Positions 18,729-28,090 of a DNA stretch of 64,000 nucleotides are shown piece by piece. The notes beneath the pieces are model-generated. The model did not search any database, had not been told where the DNA came from, and was given only the letters and a program-made list of their open reading frames with translations. The stretch comes from Desulfomonilia bacterium (lineage in GTDB: Bacteria > Desulfobacterota > Desulfomonilia > UBA1062), in NCBI GenBank assembly GCA_036567785.1, contig DATCTV010000062.1, positions 1-64,000 of the forward strand, written 5' to 3'. The position numbers and the translations under genes were made by a program. The number at the start of each line of letters is the position of its first letter. The stretch's first letter is position 1.

Positions 18729-19982
18729 CTACTGTCTTATATGTCCGTCGCCGAAACAGACGAACTTTTCAATGGTAAGCCCTTCGATACCCATAGGGCC
18801 ATAGGCATGAATCTTTGACGTGCTTATACCGACCTCTGCACCGAGCCCGAACTGCCCCCCGTCCGAAAAACGGGTGCTGGCATTGACCAGCACGGTTGAA
18901 GAATCCACTTCCTTTAAAAATCGCATGGCCTTTGTATAATTTTCCGTAATGATGGCCTCGGTATGGTTTGAACCGTATTTCTCTATGTGGTCTATAGCTT
19001 CATCGAGTGAATCCACAACCTTGACAGAGAGTATCAGATCCACATATTCCTCATACCAGTCCGCTTCTGTGGCATCTTTTCTGACTGACGGCACGAGGGC
19101 CTTTGTTTTCGGACAGCCGCGTATTTCGACACCAGCCTGTTCAAACATTGCGATCATTCCCGGAAGAAATTTTTCTGCAATGTCTTGATTGACAAGAAGG
19201 GTCTCCATCGCATTGCATACCCCGGGACGCTGTACCTTGGCGTTGAAACAGACCTTAAAGGCCTTGTCCATATCGGCTTCCTTGTCCACGTATATGTGGC
19301 ATACGCCCTTGTAATGCTTGAGAACCGGTATCCGCGAGTTTTCGGCAACAGCCCTTATCAGACCTTCACCGCCCCGCGGAATGACCAGGTCGATATATTC
19401 TTCAAGCTTGAGCATTTCATTTATCGCCGCCCTGTCTGTGAGAGGGATGAATCCGATTGCATCCGGGTTGATGGATGTACCTTCAAGGGTATCTTTCAGG
19501 ACCTTGACGATTGCCATGTTTGAGTTGAATGCCTCGGAGCCGCCCCTTAAAACACATGCATTACCTGACTTAAGGCAAAGGCCCGCGGCATCAGCCGTTA
19601 CATTTGGCCTGCTTTCGTATATCATGGCGACAACACCCAGAGGTATTCTCATCCTTCCTACCATCAGACCGTTAGGTCTTGTGACCATGTTTGTGATCGA
19701 ACCTATAGGGTCGGGCAGATCGGCGATTTCAGTAAGTGCTGCGGCCATACCTTCGAGCACTTTGTCCGTGAGCGTCAGTCTGTCTATCATTGCCGTGCTG
19801 AGCCCGTTTGCATCTGCTTTCCTGACATCAATTGCATTTTTCTCTTTCAACATGGCGGAATTTTTCATGATGGCATCGGCCATCTTCTTAAGAACATCCG
19901 CCTTCTCGCTGCTGCCCAGGGTTGCGAGATGTCTTGAGGCCTCTTTAGCCCTTTTTGCAATTCCTATTATATCCTCAACCAT
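18729..19982 (-). CDS. proA: Gamma-glutamyl phosphate reductase
   Basis: The second enzyme of proline synthesis, reducing gamma-glutamyl phosphate to glutamate semialdehyde with NADPH (417 residues, normal length). The aldehyde-dehydrogenase-like fold shows V-A-M-I-Y-E-S-R-P-N-V-T, L-R-G-G-S-E-A, and the catalytic Cys in Q-R-P-G-V-C-N-A-M-E-T-L. The ending G-P-M-G-I-E-G-L-T and F-G-D-G-H-I-R is typical. Its ATG shares one base with the proB stop (TAATG), indicating coupled translation. Confidence 0.96.
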   Translation of the reverse strand: MVEDIIGIAKRAKEASRHLATLGSSEKADVLKKMADAIMKNSAMLKEKNAIDVRKADANGLSTAMIDRLTLTDKVLEGMAAALTEIADLPDPIGSITNMVTRPNGLMVGRMRIPLGVVAMIYESRPNVTADAAGLCLKSGNACVLRGGSEAFNSNMAIVKVLKDTLEGTSINPDAIGFIPLTDRAAINEMLKLEEYIDLVIPRGGEGLIRAVAENSRIPVLKHYKGVCHIYVDKEADMDKAFKVCFNAKVQRPGVCNAMETLLVNQDIAEKFLPGMIAMFEQAGVEIRGCPKTKALVPSVRKDATEADWYEEYVDLILSVKVVDSLDEAIDHIEKYGSNHTEAIITENYTKAMRFLKEVDSSTVLVNASTRFSDGGQFGLGAEVGISTSKIHAYGPMGIEGLTIEKFVCFGDGHIRQ

Positions 19983-21121
19983 TATTGGATTGCCCCTTTC
20001 AGTTTAAGATTGTTTCGGTGCACGACCTCTTCGTTGCAGTCTTTTTCAAGGATAGACTGTATGTCGCGGCTGTTGGCCCCCTTGATTATTTCGATCTCAT
20101 GCGATGTAAAATTTGTGAGGCCTATTGCGATAATATTGCCTGTTTTATCCACTATTTCAACCGGGTCGCCGTTTTTGAAATTTCCTGTAACACCGGTTAT
20201 GCCGACGGGCAGAAGGCTCTTCCCGTGCTCCTTGAGCATTTTTACCGCACCCTTGTCGATGATTATTCTGCCCTTCGGCCTCGAGATAAAACTGAGCCAG
20301 TGTTCCTTGACTTTCATTTTCTTCGTGTTCGGTACTATAAGGGTGCCAGTATCATCACCTTTGAGAATTCTTTCAAGAACATGAGGTTCTGCAGCGCATG
20401 CGATAACAGCTGGTACGCCAAGAAGCGAGGCCTGGTGCGCAGCAGTCAGTTTTGACTGCATGCCGCCTCTTCCGAGTTTTCCGGGTTGCGTGCTGGTTGT
20501 TTTTATATCCTTGATGTTGATGTCTTTTATTTCTGGAATTCTTTTCGCATCAGGGCATGTGCGGGGGTCATCCGCATAGACGCCGTCGGTATCGGTCAGC
20601 ATTATCAGGAGATCAGCCTCTACCAGCGGTATGAGCATTGCGGAGAGCATGTCATTATCGGTAAACTGGATTTCTTCGACGCTTACAGTGTCGTTTTCGT
20701 TAATAATGGGAATCGCACCAAGTTCGAAGATTGCATGGAATGTATTCCTTATGTTGATATAGCGGTGCCTGTCGTCTATGTCGTCCCTGGTAATCAGAAT
20801 TTGAGCAGAAATGTGACCGTAGCGGACGAATGCATCATTATAAGCACCGATCAGGCTTCCCTGGCCGATTGCCGCAAGGGCCTGCTTTCTTGACAGCGCA
20901 CTCGAGGTTTCGAAATCTCTTGCTATTGCCCTTCCTGATGCTACGGCGCCTGACGACACCACTGCGAATTCATGACCGTTGTCTTTCAACATTGAGATCT
21001 CGTCGCACAACCTTTCGATCATGCGGTAGTTGAGTCCTGTTGGTGTGCTTATCGAGCTTGAGCCGATCTTGACGATAACTCGCCTTGATTTTTTAATCCT
21101 GCTCCTGTTCGTCTCTTTCAT
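19982..21121 (-). CDS. proB: Glutamate 5-kinase with PUA domain
   Basis: The first enzyme of proline synthesis, phosphorylating the gamma-carboxylate of glutamate (379 residues). The kinase domain has V-I-V-K-I-G-S-S, V-S-S-G-A-V-A-S-G, I-I-N-E-N-D-T-V, D-T-D-G-V-Y and G-R-G-G-M-Q-S-K-L. A PUA domain covers the last ~80 residues (L-L-P-V-G-I-T-G-V-T-G-N-F). The first ten codons overlap the end of obgE by 29 nt in a different frame. The kinase core begins near residue 14, so a later start is possible but no better one is seen. Usually feedback-inhibited by proline. Confidence 0.95.
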   Translation of the reverse strand: MKETNRSRIKKSRRVIVKIGSSSISTPTGLNYRMIERLCDEISMLKDNGHEFAVVSSGAVASGRAIARDFETSSALSRKQALAAIGQGSLIGAYNDAFVRYGHISAQILITRDDIDDRHRYINIRNTFHAIFELGAIPIINENDTVSVEEIQFTDNDMLSAMLIPLVEADLLIMLTDTDGVYADDPRTCPDAKRIPEIKDINIKDIKTTSTQPGKLGRGGMQSKLTAAHQASLLGVPAVIACAAEPHVLERILKGDDTGTLIVPNTKKMKVKEHWLSFISRPKGRIIIDKGAVKMLKEHGKSLLPVGITGVTGNFKNGDPVEIVDKTGNIIAIGLTNFTSHEIEIIKGANSRDIQSILEKDCNEEVVHRNNLKLKGAIQ

Positions 21122-22115
21122 TTATGTTGAGTCTCCTGATTATGGCGTCGAGAACCTTGTCCAGCCCCTGTTTGGTGGCTGTTGAAGCCATAAAGCATGC
21201 ATACCCCTTGTTCTTGATTGCTTCAAGGACTTCTTTCGCCCTTTTTTCAGCCTCGGGCAGGTCGCATTTGTTCAGAACGACAATCTTTCCTTTATCTGCG
21301 AGACTTTTTGAATACAGCACGAGTTCATTTTCAAGAGTTTTCAATTCATCGAGCGGCATTCTCCCTGTTTCAGGGGACATGTCCAGAATATAAACAATAA
21401 TGCGCGTCCTTTCCACATGTCTTAAGAACCGGTGCCCCAGCCCTGTTCCTTTGTGGGCCCCTTCGATTATTCCCGGGATATCTGCGAGAATGAAGTCTCT
21501 TTCCTTCCATTTAACGAGTCCCAGGTTGGGGACAAGGGTTGTAAAAGGATAATCCGCTATCTTTGGGCGCGCATTCGATACCTTGGAAATAAATGTAGAT
21601 TTGCCGGCATTCGGGAAACCGACCAGGCCAACGTCCGCCATAAGCTTGAGAATAAGTTGCAGAGTCTTCTCCTGACCCGGCCATCCGTCTTCACAGCGTC
21701 TTGGCGCCTGATTGGTCGATGTCGCAAACCTGGCGTTGCCCCTGCCTCCGTCGCCGCCTCTGGCAACAACTATAGTCTGCCCGTCTTCGGTAAGATCGGC
21801 AATGATGGTATCTTCGGCAATATCCTTGATTATGGTTCCGACAGGCACTTTGATAATGCAGTTGTTGCCGGCCCTGCCGGACATGTTCTTTCCTAGGCCG
21901 TGCCCGCCGCGCTGGGCTTTGTAATGAGGGTGATAGCGCTGGTCAAGAAGGGTATGAACGCTTTTATCGGCAATGATGATTACATCGCCGCCCCTGCCGC
22001 CGTCTCCGCCGTTGGGGCCTCCCTTTGGGATGAACTTTTCTCTTCGGAAGGAACAGCAGCCGTTGCCGCCGTCCCCTGATTTTACAAAGATATTGGACTC
22101 ATCGATAAAGTCCAT
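21093..22115 (-). CDS. obgE: Obg-family GTPase
   Basis: A ribosome-associated GTPase needed for large-subunit maturation (340 residues). The glycine-rich Obg fold occupies roughly 1-158 (F-V-K-S-G-D-G-G-N-G, G-G-P-N-G-G-D-G-G-R-G-G-D, and A-R-G-G-D-G-G-R-G-N). The G domain follows with G-F-P-N-A-G-K-S-T, D-I-P-G-I-I-E-G-A and N-K-C-D. It ends soon after the G domain, so the optional C-terminal extension is short. It follows rpmA by 10 nt. Confidence 0.96.
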   Translation of the reverse strand: MDFIDESNIFVKSGDGGNGCCSFRREKFIPKGGPNGGDGGRGGDVIIIADKSVHTLLDQRYHPHYKAQRGGHGLGKNMSGRAGNNCIIKVPVGTIIKDIAEDTIIADLTEDGQTIVVARGGDGGRGNARFATSTNQAPRRCEDGWPGQEKTLQLILKLMADVGLVGFPNAGKSTFISKVSNARPKIADYPFTTLVPNLGLVKWKERDFILADIPGIIEGAHKGTGLGHRFLRHVERTRIIVYILDMSPETGRMPLDELKTLENELVLYSKSLADKGKIVVLNKCDLPEAEKRAKEVLEAIKNKGYACFMASTATKQGLDKVLDAIIRRLNINERDEQEQD

Positions 22116-22125
22116 TTATCTGGAA

Positions 22126-22383
22126 TTAAGCAGCGGCAATGACCTGGACTACTTTTTTCTTTGAGGCTAGTGTATGGAACTTCACAACACCTTCGGTAAG
22201 AGCAAAAAGAGTGTAATCTCTTCCGCATCCGACATTGGGGCCCGGATGGATTTTTGTGCCGTGCTGGCGGACTATTATGCTGCCAGCCTTGCAGGGCTGT
22301 CCGTCAAAAACCTTGACGCCAAGCCTTTTGCCTGCCGTATCTCTGCCGTTTCTAGAGGTTCCTCCGGATTTCTTGTGTGCCAT
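22126..22383 (-). CDS. rpmA: 50S ribosomal protein L27
   Basis: An 85-residue L27 with the standard start [15 protein letters not shown]. Its N-terminal tail reaches the peptidyl-transferase centre. There is no Firmicutes-type cleavable N-terminal extension. [19 protein letters not shown] and H-T-L-A match the family core. It lies 3 nt after rplU. Confidence 0.97.
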   Translation of the reverse strand: MAHKKSGGTSRNGRDTAGKRLGVKVFDGQPCKAGSIIVRQHGTKIHPGPNVGCGRDYTLFALTEGVVKFHTLASKKKVVQVIAAA

Positions 22384-22386
22384 GAC

Positions 22387-22701
22387 TTATGCCCCCTTTG
22401 TAATCCCGGTAATGCTGACCTCGGTGAGGTCCTGTCTGTGTCCCTGCTTCTTATGATAACCTTTGCGACGTTTCATTTTGAAGATAACCACTTTCGGTCC
22501 TCTCATCTGTCTTATGACCGTTGCCTTTACCGATGCGCCTTCGATTACAGGTTTGCCGAGGATGAATTCTTCACCGCCGATGAAAAGCACTTCGTCGAAT
22601 GTTATCTCATCGCCCTTGAGCCCTGCGAGTTTTTCGACCTTGAGTTTATCGCCTTCCTCAACCTTGTACTGTTTTCCGCCTGTTCTTATTACTGCGTACA
22701 T
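22387..22701 (-). CDS. rplU: 50S ribosomal protein L21
   Basis: A 104-residue L21 starting [18 protein letters not shown], with the C-terminal block [17 protein letters not shown]. It is the first gene of the rplU-rpmA-obgE-proB-proA-nadD-rsfS-rlmH run and has a promoter about 35 nt upstream. Confidence 0.97.
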   Translation of the reverse strand: MYAVIRTGGKQYKVEEGDKLKVEKLAGLKGDEITFDEVLFIGGEEFILGKPVIEGASVKATVIRQMRGPKVVIFKMKRRKGYHKKQGHRQDLTEVSITGITKGA

Positions 22702-22737
22702 ACTTCACCCCGTGTGTTCTTTTAAAAGGTTTTTGAG

Positions 22738-22766
22738 CTATTAGTTAAAGAAGCTTCACTTGTCAA
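22738..22766 (-). promoter_or_regulatory. Sigma-70 promoter of the rplU operon
   Basis: On the minus strand, a perfect TTGACA (22761-22766) is followed after 17 nt by TAATAG (22738-22743), a moderate -10. The predicted start is close to the rplU ribosome binding region. Confidence 0.55.
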
Positions 22767-22839
22767 GGGATATTGTGACGGCTTGCATCACAATATTACC
22801 GTTTAACCAGCTGCGGGAAACGGCCCCTTTTGTACCGTG

Positions 22840-23976
22840 CTAACCGGTCACCTTCTCTGATACGACGCTGAAAGCGGGAAGTAAAGGATGCAGTCCTGTA
22901 TCACCATAATTGTCGAGTTCATATGCAGGACCGAGGTCAAGCGAACCCGTATGGAATGTAACGCCCGCCGGTGCGGCTGAATTATCAGTGAAATTGAAGG
23001 TGTCTTTGACGTCTACATTGACTGTAATATTGTATTTACCGCCCGAGATTGTGAAGGGTTCAATCACGGCGTTGAGTCCGCCAGCTGTTGTACCGCTTTC
23101 AATGATAATCGGGTTTGAGCTGTCGTTATAATTATCGGAATTGCCCCAGAACCCTGGATCATTAAAGAGGTCTGTAATACTCTCCGGTCCTGTTCCGCCT
23201 GAAGGATGTGTATTTTCAGTTACGGAAATGAAGAAATTGCTGTGGCTTTCGTCAATCTCACGTCTGAGCCAGAACCATTCATCCTCATGACCTTGAATGT
23301 TAAGATTCGCTACGAAATCACGCTTCCAGTATTTGTCGTGTGCGTTGAAATACAGACGGAAATTGCAGTCCAATTCATCCGTAATTTCTTCTGGATTGAA
23401 AAATTCAGGATCGATTCCAAATAAATTTGCAAGGTCTGATTCCATACATATCGAAGGCAGATGGAAATAAACGGGAAACTGCATTTCGATATAAAGGAAC
23501 TGTATTTTATAGCCTGTATAGGTCCCTTCCGGGAGAGTTGCATTATTGAGAAGCTGTTCGGTGAGAGTTCCTGATGAAAAATCTACAATCAGAGGATTTT
23601 CTTCAGTATAAACCGAACTGTCCTTATCAGGGTTCATAAGATTTATCCCTGTATTGTCATCTTTGATCAGCCAGAAGTTTACAAGGGCTATCTTATATAC
23701 CAAAGGAGATATGCCGGACGTTGAAAAGCCCCCGTCTTCCGCTAGGCTACCGGAAATTGCCTCTTCTGATAAAGACTGGAGGTTTGATATTGTCATTATG
23801 AGATTTACTGTTCCCGGGCCGCCCTGTGTTCCGCCCCCGCCTGTGTCGATAATGCCGCCGCCACCTCCACCGCCTCCACATCCTGTTATCAGGATTATTG
23901 CACAGGCAAAGACGGCAGCAACCGTGAATGATTTAATGCAGCTATGGCGAATCGATGTTTTTGCCGGTTTTGTCAT
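22840..23976 (-). CDS. Gly-run lipoprotein of unknown function
   Basis: A 378-residue exported protein. The signal peptide ends in the lipobox L-I-T-G-C, immediately followed by a run of eight Gly and another Gly-rich stretch, a common flexible tether in deltaproteobacterial outer-membrane lipoproteins. The mature part has a beta-rich, DUF4382-like character (V-N-L-I-M-T-I-S-N-L, then P-L-V-Y-K-I-A-L-V-N-F-W-L-I, and L-P-E-G-T-Y-T-G-Y-K-I-Q). The C-terminal ~100 residues contain a second beta-rich block with I-S-G-G-K-Y-N-I-T-V. No catalytic motif was seen. It is a single gene between the rplU operon and comEC. Confidence 0.7.
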   Translation of the reverse strand: MTKPAKTSIRHSCIKSFTVAAVFACAIILITGCGGGGGGGGIIDTGGGGTQGGPGTVNLIMTISNLQSLSEEAISGSLAEDGGFSTSGISPLVYKIALVNFWLIKDDNTGINLMNPDKDSSVYTEENPLIVDFSSGTLTEQLLNNATLPEGTYTGYKIQFLYIEMQFPVYFHLPSICMESDLANLFGIDPEFFNPEEITDELDCNFRLYFNAHDKYWKRDFVANLNIQGHEDEWFWLRREIDESHSNFFISVTENTHPSGGTGPESITDLFNDPGFWGNSDNYNDSSNPIIIESGTTAGGLNAVIEPFTISGGKYNITVNVDVKDTFNFTDNSAAPAGVTFHTGSLDLGPAYELDNYGDTGLHPLLPAFSVVSEKVTG

Positions 23977-24146
23977 GATATCCCCCCTGTTCCCTGTATA
24001 TCAGTTTTATCGGCATTCTCTTGAAATACAAAAGTATCCGGCTGGACGGACATTCGGGTTAGGTGCATATCTTATGTAAAATTGGTGAGCTTGCTTTAAT
24101 CAAACAGTTATTTATTCTTAATCTTATGCTTTTGAGAGATTCGGGG

Positions 24147-26441
24147 ATGAAACATCCTCTTGTATGTATTTTTGCCGGAACTGCTTTTGGAATATGTGTT
24201 CTTATGCAGGATGTCCAGGCCGCATCTTTTTTGTTTTTGATTCTTTTCCTGCTTTTTTCAATGAAAAGACTGCCGCATATCCTGGCCGGAATTCTGATAG
24301 GGGCCCTGGCCTTTTTGTTTTCTGCAAACCCTTCCTGTTACGAGGGAGAACACATAATTTCAGGCAGAATAATTTCATCAGGATTTGAATACGGTACGCT
24401 CAGGATCGAATTAAAAAACGTTCGCATCGACGGAAAAGAAGTACGGGGCAGGGCAAGAATTGGAGTTTATGAAAATGCTGATCTGCCTTCAAGCGACTAC
24501 ATCTGTGCTCCGGCCAGGTTGTCATTACCGTCAGGCCCGGACAATTTCGGCCAGATTGACACAAGACATTCCCTTCTGGCCGAAGGCATTACCATAACCG
24601 GTTATGTCAATGATTTCAAAAATATCCGGTTTTCTGGCAAAAAGATTTCAAATTTTAAATTTGCAGAAATGCTGGATGCTGTCGGAAGCAATGAGGCAGC
24701 GGTACTTAAAGCAATACTGACCGGTGACAGGTCAGGTCTTACGCCTGAGGTTAATGATCTTTTCGCATCTCTGGGGCTATCTCATCTGATTGCAATTTCA
24801 GGACTCAATTTCGGACTGGTGATACTTTTCGGCTACCTGGTCTCGTTCAACATTGTAAGGGTTATCCCTCCTCTGGCTCAAAGAATCGATACTCCTCTGG
24901 TCTCCAAAGCATTCGGGCTTCTCTGTGCAATTTTCTATGGCATGATTGTCGAGCCTTCATTCCCGACCATAAGGGCCCTTGTCATGGCATGCATCGTAGT
25001 CGGGGCTTTCATGGCCGCACGACGGATAAATCTTATCGATGCGCTCGCTTTTTCAGGGATACTGATACTTGCGTTATGGCCTCACAGCCTTTATACAGCA
25101 GGCTTTCTGCTTTCTTTTGCCGCTGTTCTCGGAATAGTCGGCGTCACGCAGAGGCTTGCCAAAAAGGGTCCGGTTATACAGATAATCGCCCTGCCGTTCA
25201 TTGCTGCCGTCTTCACGATTCCCCTGTCAGTGTACTATTTCGGTTTTGTTTCTCCTCTGAGCGTGATCTTTAATCTTATTTTTGTTCCGTTGTTCAGCTT
25301 TATAATCATGCCGCTGTCCCTGATAGGAATGCTGGCATCATATGTGTGGACGGCTGGAGCTGGTTTCCTCTTCCGTCTGAGCATGGACGCTGTTTCCCTG
25401 ATACTGATCGCAGGAGAAAGATTCGGTAGCCTTGTTCCTGTGCCGAAGCCTGATGTCCGGTACCTTTATCTCTTGTACACATTCCTTTTTATCGCGCTTT
25501 ATGCAAAGCGTTCTCTGTTGAAAATCATCATTATGATTCCCGCCTGCATTACGCTCATAATAATTCCGTTTTACCTGCAGCATCAGAAAATGAACCAGCC
25601 TCTGACTTTTGACTTCATAAGCGTCGGGCATGGCGACTGCATACTCATTACAAAAGGCAGTCATTCGGTACTGATCGATGCAGGCGGATCATTTACCGGT
25701 TTTGATACAGGCAGATTCATTGTAGGTCCTAGACTTTTATCAAGAGGCATAACAAAACTTGATCTTGTCGTTGCCACGCATTCACATCCCGATCATATCG
25801 GCGGTCTGCCATTTATTCTTAAAAGATTCAAAACCGGACAGGTATGGATCAACCTTGAAGACGATCCGGATTTCACAGACGTTTTTCAGATTACAAATTT
25901 GAAACGGATACCTGTAAAGACAGTTAAGGCAGGTGACAGCCTGGTATTCTCTAATGGCATGAAAATAGAGGTATTTTATCCGATAATCCCTCTGGAAAAT
26001 TCCGGACGGAAACTGGACCTTAACTTGCATTCCATTATTCTGACGGCGGGAGACGACCGTCTGAGCGGAATATTCATGGCCGACTCGGATATGTTTGGAG
26101 AGGTAAACATGGCGCATATGGAAAAGACAATCAAGGCTGATATCCTGAAAGTGGCCCATCACGGATCTAAAAGGTCGTGCCTTGAGATGTTCCTCGATGC
26201 TGTCAAACCTCAAGCGGCTGTTATCACATGCGGACGCAAGAACCGTTTCGGTCTGCCCTCGGAAGATGCCCTGTCTCGTCTGAGATCAGCTAACATAAGC
26301 ATCTACAGGACCGATCTTCAGGGTGAAATCATAATATCAAAAAAATCCGGTGACATAATGATTAAGTCATTCAGGAATCGTGCCGAAAAGAATCCAATAA
26401 GGCTTAGAAACATTCTGCTCGGGGGGGCAGTTGACAGATGA
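24147..26441 (+). CDS. comEC: DNA uptake channel ComEC/Rec2
   Basis: An inner-membrane channel that carries single-stranded transforming DNA into the cytoplasm (764 residues). N-terminal helices (M-K-H-P-L-V-C-I-F-A-G-T) lead to an OB-like DUF4131 region. The competence domain follows with H-L-I-A-I-S-G-L-N-F-G and Y-G-M-I-V-E-P-S-F-P-T-I-R-A, then more helices. The C-terminal MBL domain has F-I-S-V-G-H-G-D-C, H-S-H-P-D-H-I-G-G and V-A-H-H-G-S. ATG at 24147 gives a normal ComEC N-terminus; in-frame starts at 24126 and 24063 exist. The stop overlaps the next gene, a minor pilin, by 4 nt, which links the channel to a type IV pilus operon. Confidence 0.9.
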   Translation: MKHPLVCIFAGTAFGICVLMQDVQAASFLFLILFLLFSMKRLPHILAGILIGALAFLFSANPSCYEGEHIISGRIISSGFEYGTLRIELKNVRIDGKEVRGRARIGVYENADLPSSDYICAPARLSLPSGPDNFGQIDTRHSLLAEGITITGYVNDFKNIRFSGKKISNFKFAEMLDAVGSNEAAVLKAILTGDRSGLTPEVNDLFASLGLSHLIAISGLNFGLVILFGYLVSFNIVRVIPPLAQRIDTPLVSKAFGLLCAIFYGMIVEPSFPTIRALVMACIVVGAFMAARRINLIDALAFSGILILALWPHSLYTAGFLLSFAAVLGIVGVTQRLAKKGPVIQIIALPFIAAVFTIPLSVYYFGFVSPLSVIFNLIFVPLFSFIIMPLSLIGMLASYVWTAGAGFLFRLSMDAVSLILIAGERFGSLVPVPKPDVRYLYLLYTFLFIALYAKRSLLKIIIMIPACITLIIIPFYLQHQKMNQPLTFDFISVGHGDCILITKGSHSVLIDAGGSFTGFDTGRFIVGPRLLSRGITKLDLVVATHSHPDHIGGLPFILKRFKTGQVWINLEDDPDFTDVFQITNLKRIPVKTVKAGDSLVFSNGMKIEVFYPIIPLENSGRKLDLNLHSIILTAGDDRLSGIFMADSDMFGEVNMAHMEKTIKADILKVAHHGSKRSCLEMFLDAVKPQAAVITCGRKNRFGLPSEDALSRLRSANISIYRTDLQGEIIISKKSGDIMIKSFRNRAEKNPIRLRNILLGGAVDR

Positions 26442-27118
26442 TTTCATTGATAAAAAAACGCAGAAATATTTGCATCAAGGCGTTTGCCTTCAATGATGAA
26501 GGTCCTGGCACCAATCCATATAAATCCGGGCTTACCCTTGTCGAACTCATGATTGTCATGATTCTTTCAATCGTGCTCGTCGGCTCCGCATTCATGGCAT
26601 ATCTCGCGCAGAACAAAACAAGTAAAGAGCAGCATGAGGTTGCATCGCTTCAGCAGAACATAAGGGCTGTCATGGACATGATAGACCGTGATGTCAGAAA
26701 CTCAGGATGCACGGACCCCAGGTTCGCTTCGGTGTCTGCTTTCCAGGCGGAAAATTCTGGAATCAACTCACTGGGGCTGCGCATGGATATGAACCTTGAC
26801 GGGGCGACAACGTCGGATGGCGAAAACGTCATATACCGCCTTAACGGTACAACCCTGGAAAGGACGAATCAAGGGGTAACAACTGCATTGCTGGAAAATG
26901 TAACCGATTTCGGGATTGTTTATTACGGAATGAATAATGTTCAAATAGTACCTTCAGGCACGCTCACGCAGTCTCAGGCAGGTAATGTCCTATCCGTACA
27001 GGTAACGCTTGGGACACAGAGCGAGAAAGTGGATACTGATACGGGAGAGAAGACAAAAAGACTGATAAGCCGGCGTATGCAAAGCCGCAATCAGGAAATA
27101 ATACTAAAAGGAATGTGA
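26438..27118 (+). CDS. pilW: Type IV minor pilin, PilW-like
   Basis: A 226-residue prepilin. The class III signal is K-S-G followed by L-T-L-V-E-L-M-I-V-M, with cleavage after Gly and Glu at +5. The leader is long (about 31 residues). Leu rather than Phe at +1 is a minor variation. The body shows N-I-R-A-V-M-D-M-I-D-R-D-V-R-N-S-G-C, typical of PilW-like minor pilins that prime pilus assembly with PilV, PilX and PilY1. The start is coupled to comEC by an ATGA overlap. Confidence 0.85.
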   Translation: MISLIKKRRNICIKAFAFNDEGPGTNPYKSGLTLVELMIVMILSIVLVGSAFMAYLAQNKTSKEQHEVASLQQNIRAVMDMIDRDVRNSGCTDPRFASVSAFQAENSGINSLGLRMDMNLDGATTSDGENVIYRLNGTTLERTNQGVTTALLENVTDFGIVYYGMNNVQIVPSGTLTQSQAGNVLSVQVTLGTQSEKVDTDTGEKTKRLISRRMQSRNQEIILKGM

Positions 27119-27144
27119 ATAACAGCACTTCCGGGAGGAATAAC

Positions 27145-27597
27145 ATGAAGGTGCATGGCGATCTGATTTCCGGAGAGAACAGGGAAAAGGGATTTACACT
27201 TGTTGAACTTTTAATTGCCCTTGTCATTTTTTCGGTCGGGATAGCCGGTGCAGCCAGGATGCATGTGGCGGCGATAAACGGAAATATGTACAGCATGCAG
27301 CTCACAAATGCAGTTAATGTCGCAGAGACTCAGGCTGAAAGGCTTCAGGATATTGATTTTACAACGGATCAGGTGACAGACGGCCTTCAGGGGTCAGACC
27401 TGCTTGAAACGACAAGCGGAAAAAATCAGTATACAGGCCAGGCTCAGACATTTCAGAATGTCAGCTATACGCCTTCATGGACAGTAAGCCGTGTGGAGAA
27501 CAATCCGAGGCTGCTCCTGGTAAGGATGACAGTGACATGGAACGAGAAGGAAACGCCAAGGACGTACAGCATGGATTTCTATACCGGGATCAATTAA
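27145..27597 (+). CDS. pilV: Type IV minor pilin, PilV-like
   Basis: A 150-residue prepilin with leader ending R-E-K-G before F-T-L-V-E-L-L-I-A-L-V-I-F-S-V-G-I-A-G, the classical N-methylphenylalanine signal. The A-E-T-Q-A-E-R-L-Q-D-I-D-F region after the helix is PilV-like. ATG at 27145 is chosen because GGAGG lies 6 nt upstream. A GTG at 27115 overlapping the pilW stop would add ten residues. Confidence 0.85.
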   Translation: MKVHGDLISGENREKGFTLVELLIALVIFSVGIAGAARMHVAAINGNMYSMQLTNAVNVAETQAERLQDIDFTTDQVTDGLQGSDLLETTSGKNQYTGQAQTFQNVSYTPSWTVSRVENNPRLLLVRMTVTWNEKETPRTYSMDFYTGIN

Positions 27598-27612
27598 AAA
27601 GGTGATCTGCTG

Positions 27613-28056
27613 ATGAAAGAAAAAATCAGACCTCTTGAGAATGAAGACGGCATGGTGCTTGTCATGGTGCTTCTTGTCCTTATGGTCACTGTTGTCGTGG
27701 GGATTCTTCTGGCAAGAACCAGTTTCATAGAAACGAGGATTGCCGGAAACGAGGCCCAGTATAAAAAAACCCTCTATAAGATCGAAAGTGCGGCTGAGTG
27801 GGCGATGCTGAAAAATTCCGCTGCATTTGCAGATCTGGGCACGACAATCAACGGTGTATATACTTATGACGCATCCAGTCTGCCGTCTGAGATCAACGAT
27901 GTTACGATCTCTGTGAGACTCACTGCGATAAGCAAACCGCCGCTTTCATCAGGTACTGATCCGGCCAGGTTCAAGGCAAGGTATTACAGAATAAGCGCTA
28001 GCAAAAATGGACAATCGGTGCTCATCGGTGCTTACAAGGCTTTTCCTAAGACATGA
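27613..28056 (+). CDS. pilX: Type IV minor pilin, PilX-like
   Basis: A 147-residue protein with the degenerate N-terminus typical of PilX: E-D-G followed by M-V-L-V-M-V-L-L-V-L-M-V-T-V-V-V-G-I-L-L. A-R-T-S-F-I-E-T-R-I-A-G-N and Y-K-K-T-L-Y-K-I-E-S-A-A-E follow, as expected for PilX_N proteins. It sits between pilV and pilY1, the standard order. Together these minor pilins are thought to form a tip complex carrying PilY1. Confidence 0.85.
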   Translation: MKEKIRPLENEDGMVLVMVLLVLMVTVVVGILLARTSFIETRIAGNEAQYKKTLYKIESAAEWAMLKNSAAFADLGTTINGVYTYDASSLPSEINDVTISVRLTAISKPPLSSGTDPARFKARYYRISASKNGQSVLIGAYKAFPKT

Positions 28057-28090
28057 AATATAAAAAACACATAAAGAAGGTGATGCTCTG

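Noticed and set aside
23654-24079. Pro-rich plus-strand frame opposite the Gly-run lipoprotein
   Set aside because: The proline run is the complement of the lipoprotein's glycine run; the frame has no start signal.
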